Origin: JAGPCK01 sp041675505
Lineage (GTDB): Bacteria; Bacteroidota; Bacteroidia; UKL13-3
Reading direction: 5' to 3'
Assembly: GCA_041675505.1 (NCBI GenBank)
Contig: JBAYTR010000007.1
Span: 154,584-218,583 of the forward strand
Length of the DNA: 64,000 nucleotides
The position numbers and the translations under genes were made by a program. The notes under the pieces were generated by a model, which had not been told where the DNA came from, did not search any database, and saw only the letters and a program-made list of their open reading frames with translations. Shown here piece by piece: positions 18,890 through 27,077 of the stretch. Position 1 is the first letter of the stretch. The number at the start of each line of letters is the position of its first letter.

Positions 18890-21164
18890 GAGCATCCACC
18901 ACCGCGATAGTAATCATGTTGATGATTTCTCTTACTGTGCTGCCCAGTTGAAGTATGTGCACCGACTTGCGCAAACCCAGCAATACCGGCCCGATTGCTT
19001 CCGCATTGCCCAGTTCCTGCAACAACTTATACGCAATATTACCTGCGGAAAGTTTAGGGAAAATAAACGTATTGGCCGGCTCACCACACAAAGCACTGAA
19101 TGGAAAATTTTCCTGCAACAGTTTTTTGTTCAACGCGAAATTGGCCTGCATGTCTCCATCCACAATCATATCAGGATATCGCTGACGCAGCATGTTCACT
19201 GCATTTTGAATTTTCGTTGGTGTTTCTCCTTTCACACTGCCAAAATTGGAATAAGACAACATGGCAATGCGCGGCTTTATATTGAACTTCTGTACCTCTT
19301 TTGCCGTCAATGCGGTTATTTCTACCAGGTCTTCTGTTGAGGGGTCTACATTAATGGTAGTATCAGCAAAAAACAACGTGCCTTTTTTGGTAAGCATAAT
19401 GTACATACCTGCTACTTTGGTGGCTCCGTCTTCCTTACCAAACACATGCAAGGCGGGGCGTATGGTGTTGGCGTAACTGCGCGTTAATCCTGATATGAGC
19501 GCATCGCCCTCGCCACACTCTACCATCATGCTGCCAAAATAATTGCGTTCCCGCATCAGCTTTTTAGCATCATATAAAGTCATGCCTTTACGCTGACGTT
19601 TTTTCCACAACAACTCGGCAAAGGCATTTCGTTTTTCTTCCAGCTCTGGTGTAAGCGGGTCTATAATGAGTGTTTCTCCCAGGTCAAGGTTGTTCTCTGC
19701 CAGTATCTGTTCAATCTTTTTACGACTACCTAAAAGAATAGGTTCACACAAACCTTCATCACGCGAAATTTGTGCGGCCTTTAATATTTTGTAATTATCT
19801 GCCTCAGCAAACACCACCCGTTTAGGATTTGATTTTGCCTTTTGTGTGATGGCAGTAATAAATTTATTCTCGTGCCCCAAACGGCTGCGCAATTCTTGTT
19901 CGTAAGCGTCCCAGTCGGTAATAGGATGTTTGGCTACACCACTATCCATAGCTGCTTTAGCAACTGCAGGTGCAACGGTATAAATTAAACGCGGGTCAAT
20001 GGGTTTTGGAATAATATATGTTTTGCCAAACGTTACATTTTTTTCGTTGTAAGCCAGATTCACAATTTCAGGAACGGGCTCATGCGCTAAAGCAGCAATA
20101 GCACGCACAGCAGCCAGTTTCATTTCTTCGTTAATGGTGGTGGCACGTACATCCAAAGCACCCCTGAAAATATACGGAAAGCCCAGCACGTTGTTCACCT
20201 GATTGGGATAATCACTTCGGCCGGTAGCCATCACAATATCTTCCCGTGCAGCAATAGCTTCGTTGTACTCAATCTCCGGGTCGGGATTGGCCATAGCAAA
20301 CACAACAGGATTTTTTGCCATAGAACGCAACATGTCTGCATTGAGCACATTTCCTTTAGAGAGCCCCACAAACACATCGGCATCCTTCATTGCTTCTTCC
20401 AATGTATTAATGTTGCGACCGGTGGCAAATTCTTTTTTAGTAATATCCAGATTAGGACTATCCGTTCTGATAACACCTTTACTATCGAGCATCACAATGT
20501 TTTCTTTCTTCACGCCCAGGCTCACAAACAAACGGGTACACGATATGGCAGAAGCACCCGCACCGTTCACTACTAATTTTATCTTATCAATTTTCTTTTT
20601 AACAACTATCAGTGCATTTAACAAAGCCGCACCGCTAATAATAGCTGTGCCGTGTTGGTCATCATGCATTACCGGAATATTTAATTCCTCTTTTAATCTG
20701 CGTTCAATTTCAAAGCACTCAGGTGCTTTAATATCTTCCAGGTTTACTCCGCCAAATGTGGGCTCAAGTATTTTTACCGTGCGCACAAATTCATCCACAT
20801 CTTTCGTGTTCAACTCCAAATCAAACACATCAATATCTGCAAATATTTTGAACAGAATTCCTTTGCCTTCCATTACGGGTTTTGATGCTTCCGGCCCTAT
20901 ATCTCCTAAACCCAGCACCGCTGTTCCGTTGGAAATTACAGCCACCAGATTTCCCTTAATGGTGTACTTGTATACGTCTTCTACGTTAGCAGCAATTTCC
21001 AAACACGGCTCTGCCACTCCCGGTGAATAGGCCAAACTTAAATCACGTTTGGTGTTAGTCGGTTTGGTAGATACTACTTCTATTTTTCCCGGACGGCCTT
21101 TGGTGTGATAGGCCAATGCATCCTTCTTCAAATTCTCTGCTAAACTGTTTTGGTTGTTGCTCAT
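18876..21164 (-). CDS. maeB: NADP-dependent malic enzyme with C-terminal phosphotransacetylase-like domain
   Basis: 762 residues, the normal length of the MaeB hybrid enzyme. The N-terminal ~430 residues are malic enzyme, oxidatively decarboxylating malate to pyruvate: YSPGVAEPC, GDIGPEASKPVMEGK, and the nucleotide-binding VNGAGASAISC. The remaining ~330 residues are a phosphotransacetylase-type domain (RVVFAEADNYKILKAA, then GEPANTFIFPKLSAGNIAYKL), usually regulatory in this fusion. It begins 9 bp after the LOG-family gene and probably shares its transcript. The 3' end faces the REP element. The start is the ATG at 21164. Confidence 0.95.
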   Translation of the reverse strand: MSNNQNSLAENLKKDALAYHTKGRPGKIEVVSTKPTNTKRDLSLAYSPGVAEPCLEIAANVEDVYKYTIKGNLVAVISNGTAVLGLGDIGPEASKPVMEGKGILFKIFADIDVFDLELNTKDVDEFVRTVKILEPTFGGVNLEDIKAPECFEIERRLKEELNIPVMHDDQHGTAIISGAALLNALIVVKKKIDKIKLVVNGAGASAISCTRLFVSLGVKKENIVMLDSKGVIRTDSPNLDITKKEFATGRNINTLEEAMKDADVFVGLSKGNVLNADMLRSMAKNPVVFAMANPDPEIEYNEAIAAREDIVMATGRSDYPNQVNNVLGFPYIFRGALDVRATTINEEMKLAAVRAIAALAHEPVPEIVNLAYNEKNVTFGKTYIIPKPIDPRLIYTVAPAVAKAAMDSGVAKHPITDWDAYEQELRSRLGHENKFITAITQKAKSNPKRVVFAEADNYKILKAAQISRDEGLCEPILLGSRKKIEQILAENNLDLGETLIIDPLTPELEEKRNAFAELLWKKRQRKGMTLYDAKKLMRERNYFGSMMVECGEGDALISGLTRSYANTIRPALHVFGKEDGATKVAGMYIMLTKKGTLFFADTTINVDPSTEDLVEITALTAKEVQKFNIKPRIAMLSYSNFGSVKGETPTKIQNAVNMLRQRYPDMIVDGDMQANFALNKKLLQENFPFSALCGEPANTFIFPKLSAGNIAYKLLQELGNAEAIGPVLLGLRKSVHILQLGSTVREIINMITIAVVDAQSKE

Positions 21165-21173
21165 GTGGCAATA

Positions 21174-21881
21174 TTAGAAATTAGGCGATAAAGCGTATTT
21201 AGTATAAAATTCGTTGATATAGGCTACACATTCATCGGCTGTGTCAACTACTTTAAACAAATCAAGGTCTTTGGCATTAATATTATTTTCCTGCTCCAGC
21301 ATTACTTTTTTAATCCAGTCAATCAACCCTCCCCAAAATTCACTACCTACCAACACAATAGGAAATTTGGCAATCTTTTGTGTTTGTATTAGTGTGAGGG
21401 CTTCGAACAATTCGTCCATGGTACCAAAACCACCGGGCAATACCACAAATCCTTGCGCATATTTCACAAACATTACCTTACGTACAAAAAAGTAATCGAA
21501 GTGGATGAGTTTATCGTAATCAATGTACGGGTTATGACTTTGCTCAAAAGGTAAATCAATATTAAGACCCACCGATTTGCCGTTGTTGTCTTTGGCTCCT
21601 TTGTTTCCGGCTTCCATAATACCCGGTCCTCCACCGGTAATTACACCAAAACCGTTTTCTGAAAGTTTGGCGGCAATTTCTTCAGCCAGTTTAAAATATT
21701 TGTTGTCGGGTTTGGTTCTTGCTGAACCGAATATGGATACACAAGGACCTATTTTCGACAGTTTTTCAAACCCGCTCACAAACTCCGACATAATTTTGAA
21801 TATGGCCCAGGAGTCGGAGATTTTAATTTCGGGCCAACGTTTGTTTTCAAAAGCCCTTCGGATACGTTCGTCTTCGTTCAT
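21174..21881 (-). CDS. LOG family protein (TIGR00730-type Rossmann fold, possible nucleotide phosphoribohydrolase)
   Basis: 235 residues with both family hallmarks: GGGPGIMEAGNKGA and PGGFGTMDELFEALTLIQT, the latter being the PGGxGTxxE motif. LOG proteins cleave the N-glycosidic bond of nucleoside 5'-monophosphates; in plants they activate cytokinins, and in bacteria the physiological substrate is often unknown. I chose the ATG at 21881 (MNEDERIRRAFENKRW) because homology begins there; an ATG seven codons upstream at 21902 is an alternative. It is the first gene of a two-gene unit with maeB, 9 bp apart. Confidence 0.88.
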   Translation of the reverse strand: MNEDERIRRAFENKRWPEIKISDSWAIFKIMSEFVSGFEKLSKIGPCVSIFGSARTKPDNKYFKLAEEIAAKLSENGFGVITGGGPGIMEAGNKGAKDNNGKSVGLNIDLPFEQSHNPYIDYDKLIHFDYFFVRKVMFVKYAQGFVVLPGGFGTMDELFEALTLIQTQKIAKFPIVLVGSEFWGGLIDWIKKVMLEQENNINAKDLDLFKVVDTADECVAYINEFYTKYALSPNF

Positions 21882-21980
21882 GTTTACGCGTATTAAAAGC
21901 ATACAAATTAAAGGGTTTTTTCGTTAGTGCGGGCAGTAAAAACAAAGCCCTTTACTATCAAAGTTTTATCTGCATTTTTA

Positions 21981-22012
21981 TTTGGCAGAATAAACCATTC
22001 GTTTTACCTTTA
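21981..22012 (+). promoter_or_regulatory. Bacteroidota-type promoter, TTTG-N20-TACCTTTA
   Basis: TTTG at 21981-21984 and TACCTTTA at 22005-22012 are separated by 20 bp, the usual -33/-7 spacing. The ATG of the downstream gene follows 24 bp later. The last base of the -7 box deviates from consensus. Confidence 0.55.
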
Positions 22013-22036
22013 ATCTATAATTCAAATAATTTAGCC

Positions 22037-22507
22037 ATGAAAAAAATAATGCTTCTTCTTACCCTGATATGCAGCATAGTGCTGGTACAGGCTCAACAAC
22101 CCAAACAGGGAAAACCACAGGCTCAAAGACCAAAAGGTGATCCGATGCAAAACATTGACAAGCGTATTGCTCAAATGACCAAGCAATACAACCTCAATGA
22201 AGCTCAACAAAAACAAGTGCGTGAACTGATGGTGAGCAGCGGAGGAAAAATGAAAGCTGTACGTGAAAAACACAAAGGAGATCGCAAAGCGGCTGCACCC
22301 GAAATGAAAGTGATTCGCCAGGAGTACCACGCAAAATTAAAAGCTATTCTTACACCGGAGCAGTATGCTAAGTGGAAAGTAGATGCCAAGGCGCGCCACG
22401 AAAAAATGAAAATGAAAAGAGAGTCAAAAATGCAGGATAAAGCACCGGCTCCATCACCCGTAAAAGCAGATGAAGACGAAGATGATTTAAACGTAGTGGA
22501 AGACTGA
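22037..22507 (+). CDS. Spy/CpxP-like small periplasmic protein
   Basis: 156 residues with an N-terminal signal peptide (MKKIMLLLTLICSIVLVQAQ, cleavage after AQ likely). The mature part is very basic and helical: NLNEAQQKQVRELM, then IRQEYHAKLKAILTPEQYAKWK. The LTPEQ..KW element is typical of the Spy/CpxP/DUF4890 group of periplasmic chaperone-like proteins. The C-terminus is acidic (DEDEDDLNVVED). A promoter is visible upstream and a strong terminator downstream, so it stands alone. A stress or folding role is inference from the family. Confidence 0.8.
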   Translation: MKKIMLLLTLICSIVLVQAQQPKQGKPQAQRPKGDPMQNIDKRIAQMTKQYNLNEAQQKQVRELMVSSGGKMKAVREKHKGDRKAAAPEMKVIRQEYHAKLKAILTPEQYAKWKVDAKARHEKMKMKRESKMQDKAPAPSPVKADEDEDDLNVVED

Positions 22508-22523
22508 TTTTTTCTTCACCGTA

Positions 22524-22559
22524 AAAAAAGGCAGCGAAAATTATTTCGCTGCCTTTTTT
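22524..22559. terminator. Rho-independent terminator after the Spy-like gene
   Basis: A 16-bp stem (22524-22539 with 22544-22559) with GGCAGCG/CGCTGCC core, a 4-nt ATTA loop, A-run before and T-run after. It can serve both the rightward gene and the convergent 67-residue gene. Confidence 0.88.
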
Positions 22560-22562
22560 GTT

Positions 22563-22766
22563 TTATTGCGGGTGATCGTAGCTTCTGAAAATAAACGTGA
22601 GAATGTACCTGTCATTTGCCATATGATTCTGAACAATGTTTTCGATGTACATTCCGTCATCAAATAAATAATCCAATTCGGGGTAGAGTTTAACAAACGA
22701 TTTATCCTGTGCTGTTGCTCCGGCAGGGATATCTGCAAAAACCGTAACTACTTTTTGTGCATTCAT
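22563..22766 (-). CDS. Small conserved-looking protein of unknown function
   Basis: 67 residues, MNAQKVVTVFADIPAG to FRSYDHPQ. I do not recognise the family. It has no signal peptide or membrane segment and shows ordinary globular composition (..KLYPELDYLFDDGMYIENIVQNHM). Its stop lies 3 bp from the shared terminator, and the AT-rich leader contains no overlapping gene, which supports it being real. An overlapping open frame on the same strand is a shadow. Confidence 0.55.
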   Translation of the reverse strand: MNAQKVVTVFADIPAGATAQDKSFVKLYPELDYLFDDGMYIENIVQNHMANDRYILTFIFRSYDHPQ

Positions 22767-22853
22767 ATTTTTAATATTGAGTGATAAAGGTAACCCTGTT
22801 TACTGCGCACTGATTCGCCACCTGTGAAAACTACAACATCTGTCTTTAGAAGT

Positions 22854-22888
22854 GTAACACAACCAACAAATTTCCTGGCCACCTTTGT
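22854..22888 (+). promoter_or_regulatory. Shared promoter element, GTAACAC-N20-ACCTTTGT (site 1)
   Basis: GTAACAC at 22854-22860 and ACCTTTGT at 22881-22888 are exactly 20 bp apart and end 36 bp before the ATG at 22925. The same two blocks at the same spacing occur at 24297, 29274 and 32531. Confidence 0.65.
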
Positions 22889-22924
22889 TGAGTGAAAACT
22901 AATTCACCTCCTAAGCGTAAATTA

Positions 22925-24163
22925 ATGAACATATTCACCCGTTACTTTCTATTAACCTTCACCGGCTTGTTGTGGTCTGCTATTCTTTTTGCGCAGTCGC
23001 CACCATTAGGAAGCACTATAAATTTTATACTCTTCTCATCAAGCGGTGCGGTGACTAACACCGGTAACACTGTTTTAACAGGCGATGTAGGAAGTAACAG
23101 CGGAGCAGTAACCGGCTTTGATACAGCCTTAGTTAACGGAACGGTTCACTTAAGCCCTAACACCGCTACCGCACAATGTGCCACTGATTTGGGTTTGTTA
23201 TTTGCTTACCTCGATAGCTTGCCACACGACAGTCAACTGACTAATCCCGGAACCTTTGGTAATAGTATGGTACTTACTTCGCGCGTGTATTTTTTGAATG
23301 CGGCAACCGTGATGACCGACACTTTATTCCTGGATGCACAAAATAACGCTGCTGCTGTATTTATTATCAAAGTAAACGGTGCATTTTCAACCAGTAAACA
23401 TGCACAGGTTGTTTTACGTAACGGGGCACAAGCAAAAAATGTGTATTGGAAAATAGAAGGTTTAGCCACCATTATGGACTCTTCTTATTTTAAAGGAACA
23501 CTGGTGTGCCACATTGGAGCCATTTCCATCAGAAGCGGAACACACATAGAGGGCCGTGCGCTTACTACCAGTGGTGCTATTGATGTTACAGCCAACACCT
23601 CCAATATTACTTTGCCGGTAACGCTGCTACAATTTTCTGCTGCTACATCAAACGGTCAGGTGTACCTTAACTGGTTAACCGCAACAGAAAACAACAACCA
23701 TTTTTTTACCGTTCAAAGTTCTGTGGATGGCGAGGTGTTTACTGACATTGCAACAATAAACGGATCGGGCAACAGCCTTGTACCTGTTTATTATTCAGCG
23801 GTTGACTACAGCCCAAACAACGGCCTTTCATACTACAGGCTGAAACAAACTGACTTTAACGGCAGTTTCGAATACCTGAAAACAATAGCTTCTCACACAC
23901 GAGCTACTGCAAGCATCAACTTATACCCCAACCCGGCAGCCGGCAATGCTACAACGTTGATTATTGAAGGAGAAAAAGGTAATGCTGTTCTTGTTGAGTT
24001 AACCGACATGACCGGGAAGGTACACTACTCAACCAACGCTCGTATTGAAAGCGACAACTATCTTTTAACTATCCCATTGAACAAACTGAAGACAAAAGGA
24101 ACATATCTGATCTGCGTATCGGGCAACACCAACCGTTACTTCAAGAGACTAATAGTTCAGTAA
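22925..24163 (+). CDS. DUF3494 (ice-binding-like) protein secreted by T9SS
   Basis: 412 residues. After a signal peptide (TRYFLLTFTGLLWSAILFAQ) comes a DUF3494 domain of about 190 residues: FILFSSSGAVTNTGNT.LTGDVGSN, then AVFIIKVNGAFSTS and GAQAKNVYWKIEG...FKGTL...GRALTTSGAI. DUF3494 forms a beta-solenoid found in ice-binding proteins and other surface adhesins. The C-terminus is a T9SS type A sorting domain (NLYPNPAAGN..., GTYLICVSGNTNRYFKRLIVQ), so the protein should be exported and anchored or released at the cell surface. The ATG at 22925 is preferred over a GTG at 22892, which lies too close to the promoter. Ice binding is not proven by sequence. Confidence 0.9.
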   Translation: MNIFTRYFLLTFTGLLWSAILFAQSPPLGSTINFILFSSSGAVTNTGNTVLTGDVGSNSGAVTGFDTALVNGTVHLSPNTATAQCATDLGLLFAYLDSLPHDSQLTNPGTFGNSMVLTSRVYFLNAATVMTDTLFLDAQNNAAAVFIIKVNGAFSTSKHAQVVLRNGAQAKNVYWKIEGLATIMDSSYFKGTLVCHIGAISIRSGTHIEGRALTTSGAIDVTANTSNITLPVTLLQFSAATSNGQVYLNWLTATENNNHFFTVQSSVDGEVFTDIATINGSGNSLVPVYYSAVDYSPNNGLSYYRLKQTDFNGSFEYLKTIASHTRATASINLYPNPAAGNATTLIIEGEKGNAVLVELTDMTGKVHYSTNARIESDNYLLTIPLNKLKTKGTYLICVSGNTNRYFKRLIVQ

Positions 24164-24188
24164 TTCATGTATTAGGTTTGTTAGACTG

Positions 24189-24225
24189 GCGGGGTGCTTT
24201 TCTTAGGAAGGGTGCCCTGCTTTTT
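24189..24225 (+). terminator. Terminator after the DUF3494-T9SS gene
   Basis: GCGGGGTGC (24189-24197) pairs, with G-T wobbles, to GTGCCCTGC (24212-24220), followed by TTTTT. Confidence 0.65.
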
Positions 24226-24296
24226 ATTTGACCGGCCTGCGAAATGCACAGCCCGCGCACGTATCCGTGAATTATGTAATTCCTATTCAGATGGAT

Positions 24297-24331
24297 GTAA
24301 CGAATGAAAATGCCCCACATCAGACCTTTGT
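24297..24331 (+). promoter_or_regulatory. Shared promoter element, GTAACGA-N20-ACCTTTGT (site 2)
   Basis: GTAACGA at 24297-24303 and ACCTTTGT at 24324-24331, 20 bp apart, ending 35 bp before the ATG at 24367. An in-frame ATG at 24304 lies inside the element, so it is not the start codon. Confidence 0.65.
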
Positions 24332-24366
24332 GGGGTAAAAATATTTACACTAATAAACAACAGTAC

Positions 24367-27006
24367 ATGAAAATCAAGAAACTTTTGACAACGGTTGCCA
24401 TTGCATCCGTTGTATTAATCGCAGCGTGCAAAAAAGACAATTTTGAAGAAATTGTCGGAGTATGCCCGCTGGTAGTTGCCACCAGCCCGGTAGCCAATGC
24501 TACAGGTGTTCCTATCGGGAAAGTTGTAACCGTAACTTTCAACGAGAGAATGGATCCCGCTACAATTAACCGGGCCACTTTTACCGTTAAAGGAACCACA
24601 CGTTTGGAAGGAACCGTTACTTATGACGACCTGACCAAAACTATGAGTTTTACACCTACCGTTGACCTGGTTGAAAACACAACCTACACCGGACGTGTAT
24701 TAACTTACATCAAAGACTTAGACGGAAACGCATTACAAACGGACTTTGTGTGGGCATTCAGCACAGGTACAACCATTGTTCCTATTGTGGTTTCGACCAA
24801 CCCGTTACAAAATGAAACCGGAGTAGCCATTAACAGAGAAATACAGGCAACCTTTAACATGCCTATGGATGCGCTTACATTTAGCGACTCCACCTTTAAG
24901 GTACAACAAAACGGAAATCCTGTAAACGGAAATATTTCGTATGTTGATTCAACGGTTACATTCACTCCAACAGTAAATCTTTTACCTAACAGCACATACA
25001 CGTGTATTATAAAAGCTGGTGTTAAGAATACTTTAGGTACAAGCCTTAGTGGTGATTACATCTGGACGTTTAACACGGCTGCCAACATTGCACCAACGGT
25101 TATCTCTACAGACCCCGCAAACAATGCTACAGGCGTTGCATTGAACAAACTTATCAAAGCAACATTCAGCATTAAAATGGATCCGTCAACAATTAATGCT
25201 AGTACATACACCCTAAGAGCGGGTGCAAATGCTGTTGCAGGTGTGGTATCATATACCGACTCTACGGCTACATTTACACCAACAGGCGGTTTGTTATCAA
25301 ACACTGTTTATACAGCTACCATCACAACGGGAGCTAAAAATCTTGCCGGAACTTCTTTAGTGAACAACAAGGTTTGGACCTTTACCACCTCTACTATTAT
25401 TGCTCCTACTGTTGTTTCTACCGATCCCATTAATCTAGCTACCGGTGTACTGCTAAATAAAATTGTGAGCGCAACTTTTAGTGAGCCTATGGATGCTTTA
25501 ACCATTACAACATCCACCTTTACTTTAAAAGATGGCGTTACACCTGTTATCGGTACAATAAACTATTCAGGTAGCACGGCTACATTTACTCCGCAAAGTA
25601 ATTTATCGCCCAACAAGGTTTACACCGCTACCATTACATCAGGAGCTAAAAACCCATCGGGAACAGCACTTGCCAATGATTATGTGTGGAGCTTTACAAC
25701 AGTTGCTGCCATACCACCTACAGTAACTTCTACCGACCCTCTTAATCTGGCTACCGGAGTTGCATTGAACAAAGTAATAGGAGCAACCTTCAGCGAGCCT
25801 ATGGATGCATTAACCATTACAACATCCACCTTTACCTTAAAAGATGGTGTTACACCTGTAACCGGTACTATCAACTACTCAGGCAATACCGCCACATTTA
25901 CACCGCAGAGTGATTTAATTGCGAACAAAACTTACACGGCTACTATCACAACCGGAGCTAAAAACCTTGCCGGAACTTCTATTGCCAGTGACTACGTATG
26001 GAGCTTTACTACCGCTGCTGCCATTCCACCTACAGTAATCTCAACCGACCCGGCCAACCTGGGTACAGGTGTGGCACTGAACAAAGTGGTTACAGCCGAC
26101 TTCAGCACCAACATGGATCAATCAACCATTACTACCAGCACCTTTACACTAAAAATAGGAACCACACCAGTAACAGGAGTAGTAACTTATTCAGGCGTGA
26201 AAGCCAGCTTTACTCCTTCTGCCAATCTCTTATCGGGAACCACGTATACAGCAACCATTACAACGGGCGCTAAAAATCTTGCCGGAACATCCATTGCAAG
26301 TAACTACGTGTGGACCTTTACAACGGTTGCACCATTAGGTCCGCAGGCTGTAGATCTGAAATCAGTAGCACGTTTCGGAATTATTGCCGGAGTAGGCGTG
26401 AGCAACGCTGCCGGATTTAGTGAGATACGAAATATGGATGTAGGCATACACCCCGGTGTACGTTCATCCATCACCGGTTTCCCACCTGCAATAGTTGTTA
26501 ACGGAGCCATATATGCTTCTGATGACGTTGCACCTCCGGGAGTAGCTGCTATGCTTGTACAGGCTAAACAGGATTTAACCGATGCTTACCTTTTTGCAGA
26601 AGGAGCTACCACACCGGCACCTGCAACAGTATCTGGCGATCAGGGTGGTAAAACACTTGCACCGGGTATCTACAAATCAACCACTACGCTGTTAATTCAA
26701 TCGGGTAATCTTACACTTGATGCCCAGGGAGATGTTAATGCTGTATGGATATTCCAGATTGCTTCAGCCTTCACCACAATAGGTGGAGCAGGAGGAAGTA
26801 TTATACTTTCAGGAGGCGCTCAGGCTAAAAACATCTATTGGCAAACCGGTAGTTCAGCTACCATTGGCGACAACACCTCATTTAAAGGAAACATACTCGC
26901 CCTTACCTCCATCACCATGAATTCAGGAGCTGTTGCTGAAGGTCGTATGCTGGCCCGTAACGGAGCCGTAGTAATGACCAACACTAACATAATCAACAAA
27001 CCATAA
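24367..27006 (+). CDS. Lipoprotein with six Big_5-type Ig repeats and a C-terminal DUF3494 domain
   Basis: 879 residues. The lipoprotein signal MKIKKLLTTVAIASVVLIAAC ends in a lipobox at Cys21. Six ~105-residue Ig-like repeats follow, each with TDPxNxATGVALNK, FSxxMDxxTI and YTATITxGAKxLAGT...WxFTT, typical of bacterial Big_5 domains. Repeats 4 and 5 are nearly identical at the DNA level (around 25430 and 25740), so a recent duplication is likely. The last ~220 residues are DUF3494: FGIIAGVGVSNA, IHPGVRSSITGFPP, GGAQAKNIYWQTG, NGAVVMTNT. The Ig stalk probably holds the solenoid away from the outer membrane. It is the second DUF3494 gene in a row and shares its promoter type with the first. 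Confidence 0.9.
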   Translation: MKIKKLLTTVAIASVVLIAACKKDNFEEIVGVCPLVVATSPVANATGVPIGKVVTVTFNERMDPATINRATFTVKGTTRLEGTVTYDDLTKTMSFTPTVDLVENTTYTGRVLTYIKDLDGNALQTDFVWAFSTGTTIVPIVVSTNPLQNETGVAINREIQATFNMPMDALTFSDSTFKVQQNGNPVNGNISYVDSTVTFTPTVNLLPNSTYTCIIKAGVKNTLGTSLSGDYIWTFNTAANIAPTVISTDPANNATGVALNKLIKATFSIKMDPSTINASTYTLRAGANAVAGVVSYTDSTATFTPTGGLLSNTVYTATITTGAKNLAGTSLVNNKVWTFTTSTIIAPTVVSTDPINLATGVLLNKIVSATFSEPMDALTITTSTFTLKDGVTPVIGTINYSGSTATFTPQSNLSPNKVYTATITSGAKNPSGTALANDYVWSFTTVAAIPPTVTSTDPLNLATGVALNKVIGATFSEPMDALTITTSTFTLKDGVTPVTGTINYSGNTATFTPQSDLIANKTYTATITTGAKNLAGTSIASDYVWSFTTAAAIPPTVISTDPANLGTGVALNKVVTADFSTNMDQSTITTSTFTLKIGTTPVTGVVTYSGVKASFTPSANLLSGTTYTATITTGAKNLAGTSIASNYVWTFTTVAPLGPQAVDLKSVARFGIIAGVGVSNAAGFSEIRNMDVGIHPGVRSSITGFPPAIVVNGAIYASDDVAPPGVAAMLVQAKQDLTDAYLFAEGATTPAPATVSGDQGGKTLAPGIYKSTTTLLIQSGNLTLDAQGDVNAVWIFQIASAFTTIGGAGGSIILSGGAQAKNIYWQTGSSATIGDNTSFKGNILALTSITMNSGAVAEGRMLARNGAVVMTNTNIINKP

Positions 27007-27034
27007 TCTTAAAAATAATGAACAACATCACAAC

Positions 27035-27064
27035 AAAAGTATCGTGCCTTGCACGATACTTTTT
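27035..27064 (+). terminator. Hairpin with T-run between the DUF3494 lipoprotein and ompA-like genes (terminator or attenuator)
   Basis: A perfect 13-bp stem (27035-27047 with 27051-27063), a 3-nt loop and a T-run. It ends 14 bp before the preferred ATG of the next gene, leaving almost no room for a promoter, so it may attenuate read-through. If translation began at the upstream ATG (27018) it would be inside the coding sequence. Confidence 0.65.
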
Positions 27065-27077
27065 CCCGAAAAATATA

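Noticed and set aside
18570..18891. Short open frames across the REP element on both strands
   Set aside because: They translate the transposase element ends and hairpins (GVPAN/GGDANHG-like peptides) and are remnants, not genes.
20263..21030. 255-codon rightward open frame
   Set aside because: It is antisense to the middle of the well-supported malic enzyme gene and shows no domain.
24430..26330. Ig-repeat DNA as a possible tandem-repeat or CRISPR-like array
   Set aside because: The ~310-bp period corresponds to in-frame protein repeats of a lipoprotein, with divergence typical of coding duplication.
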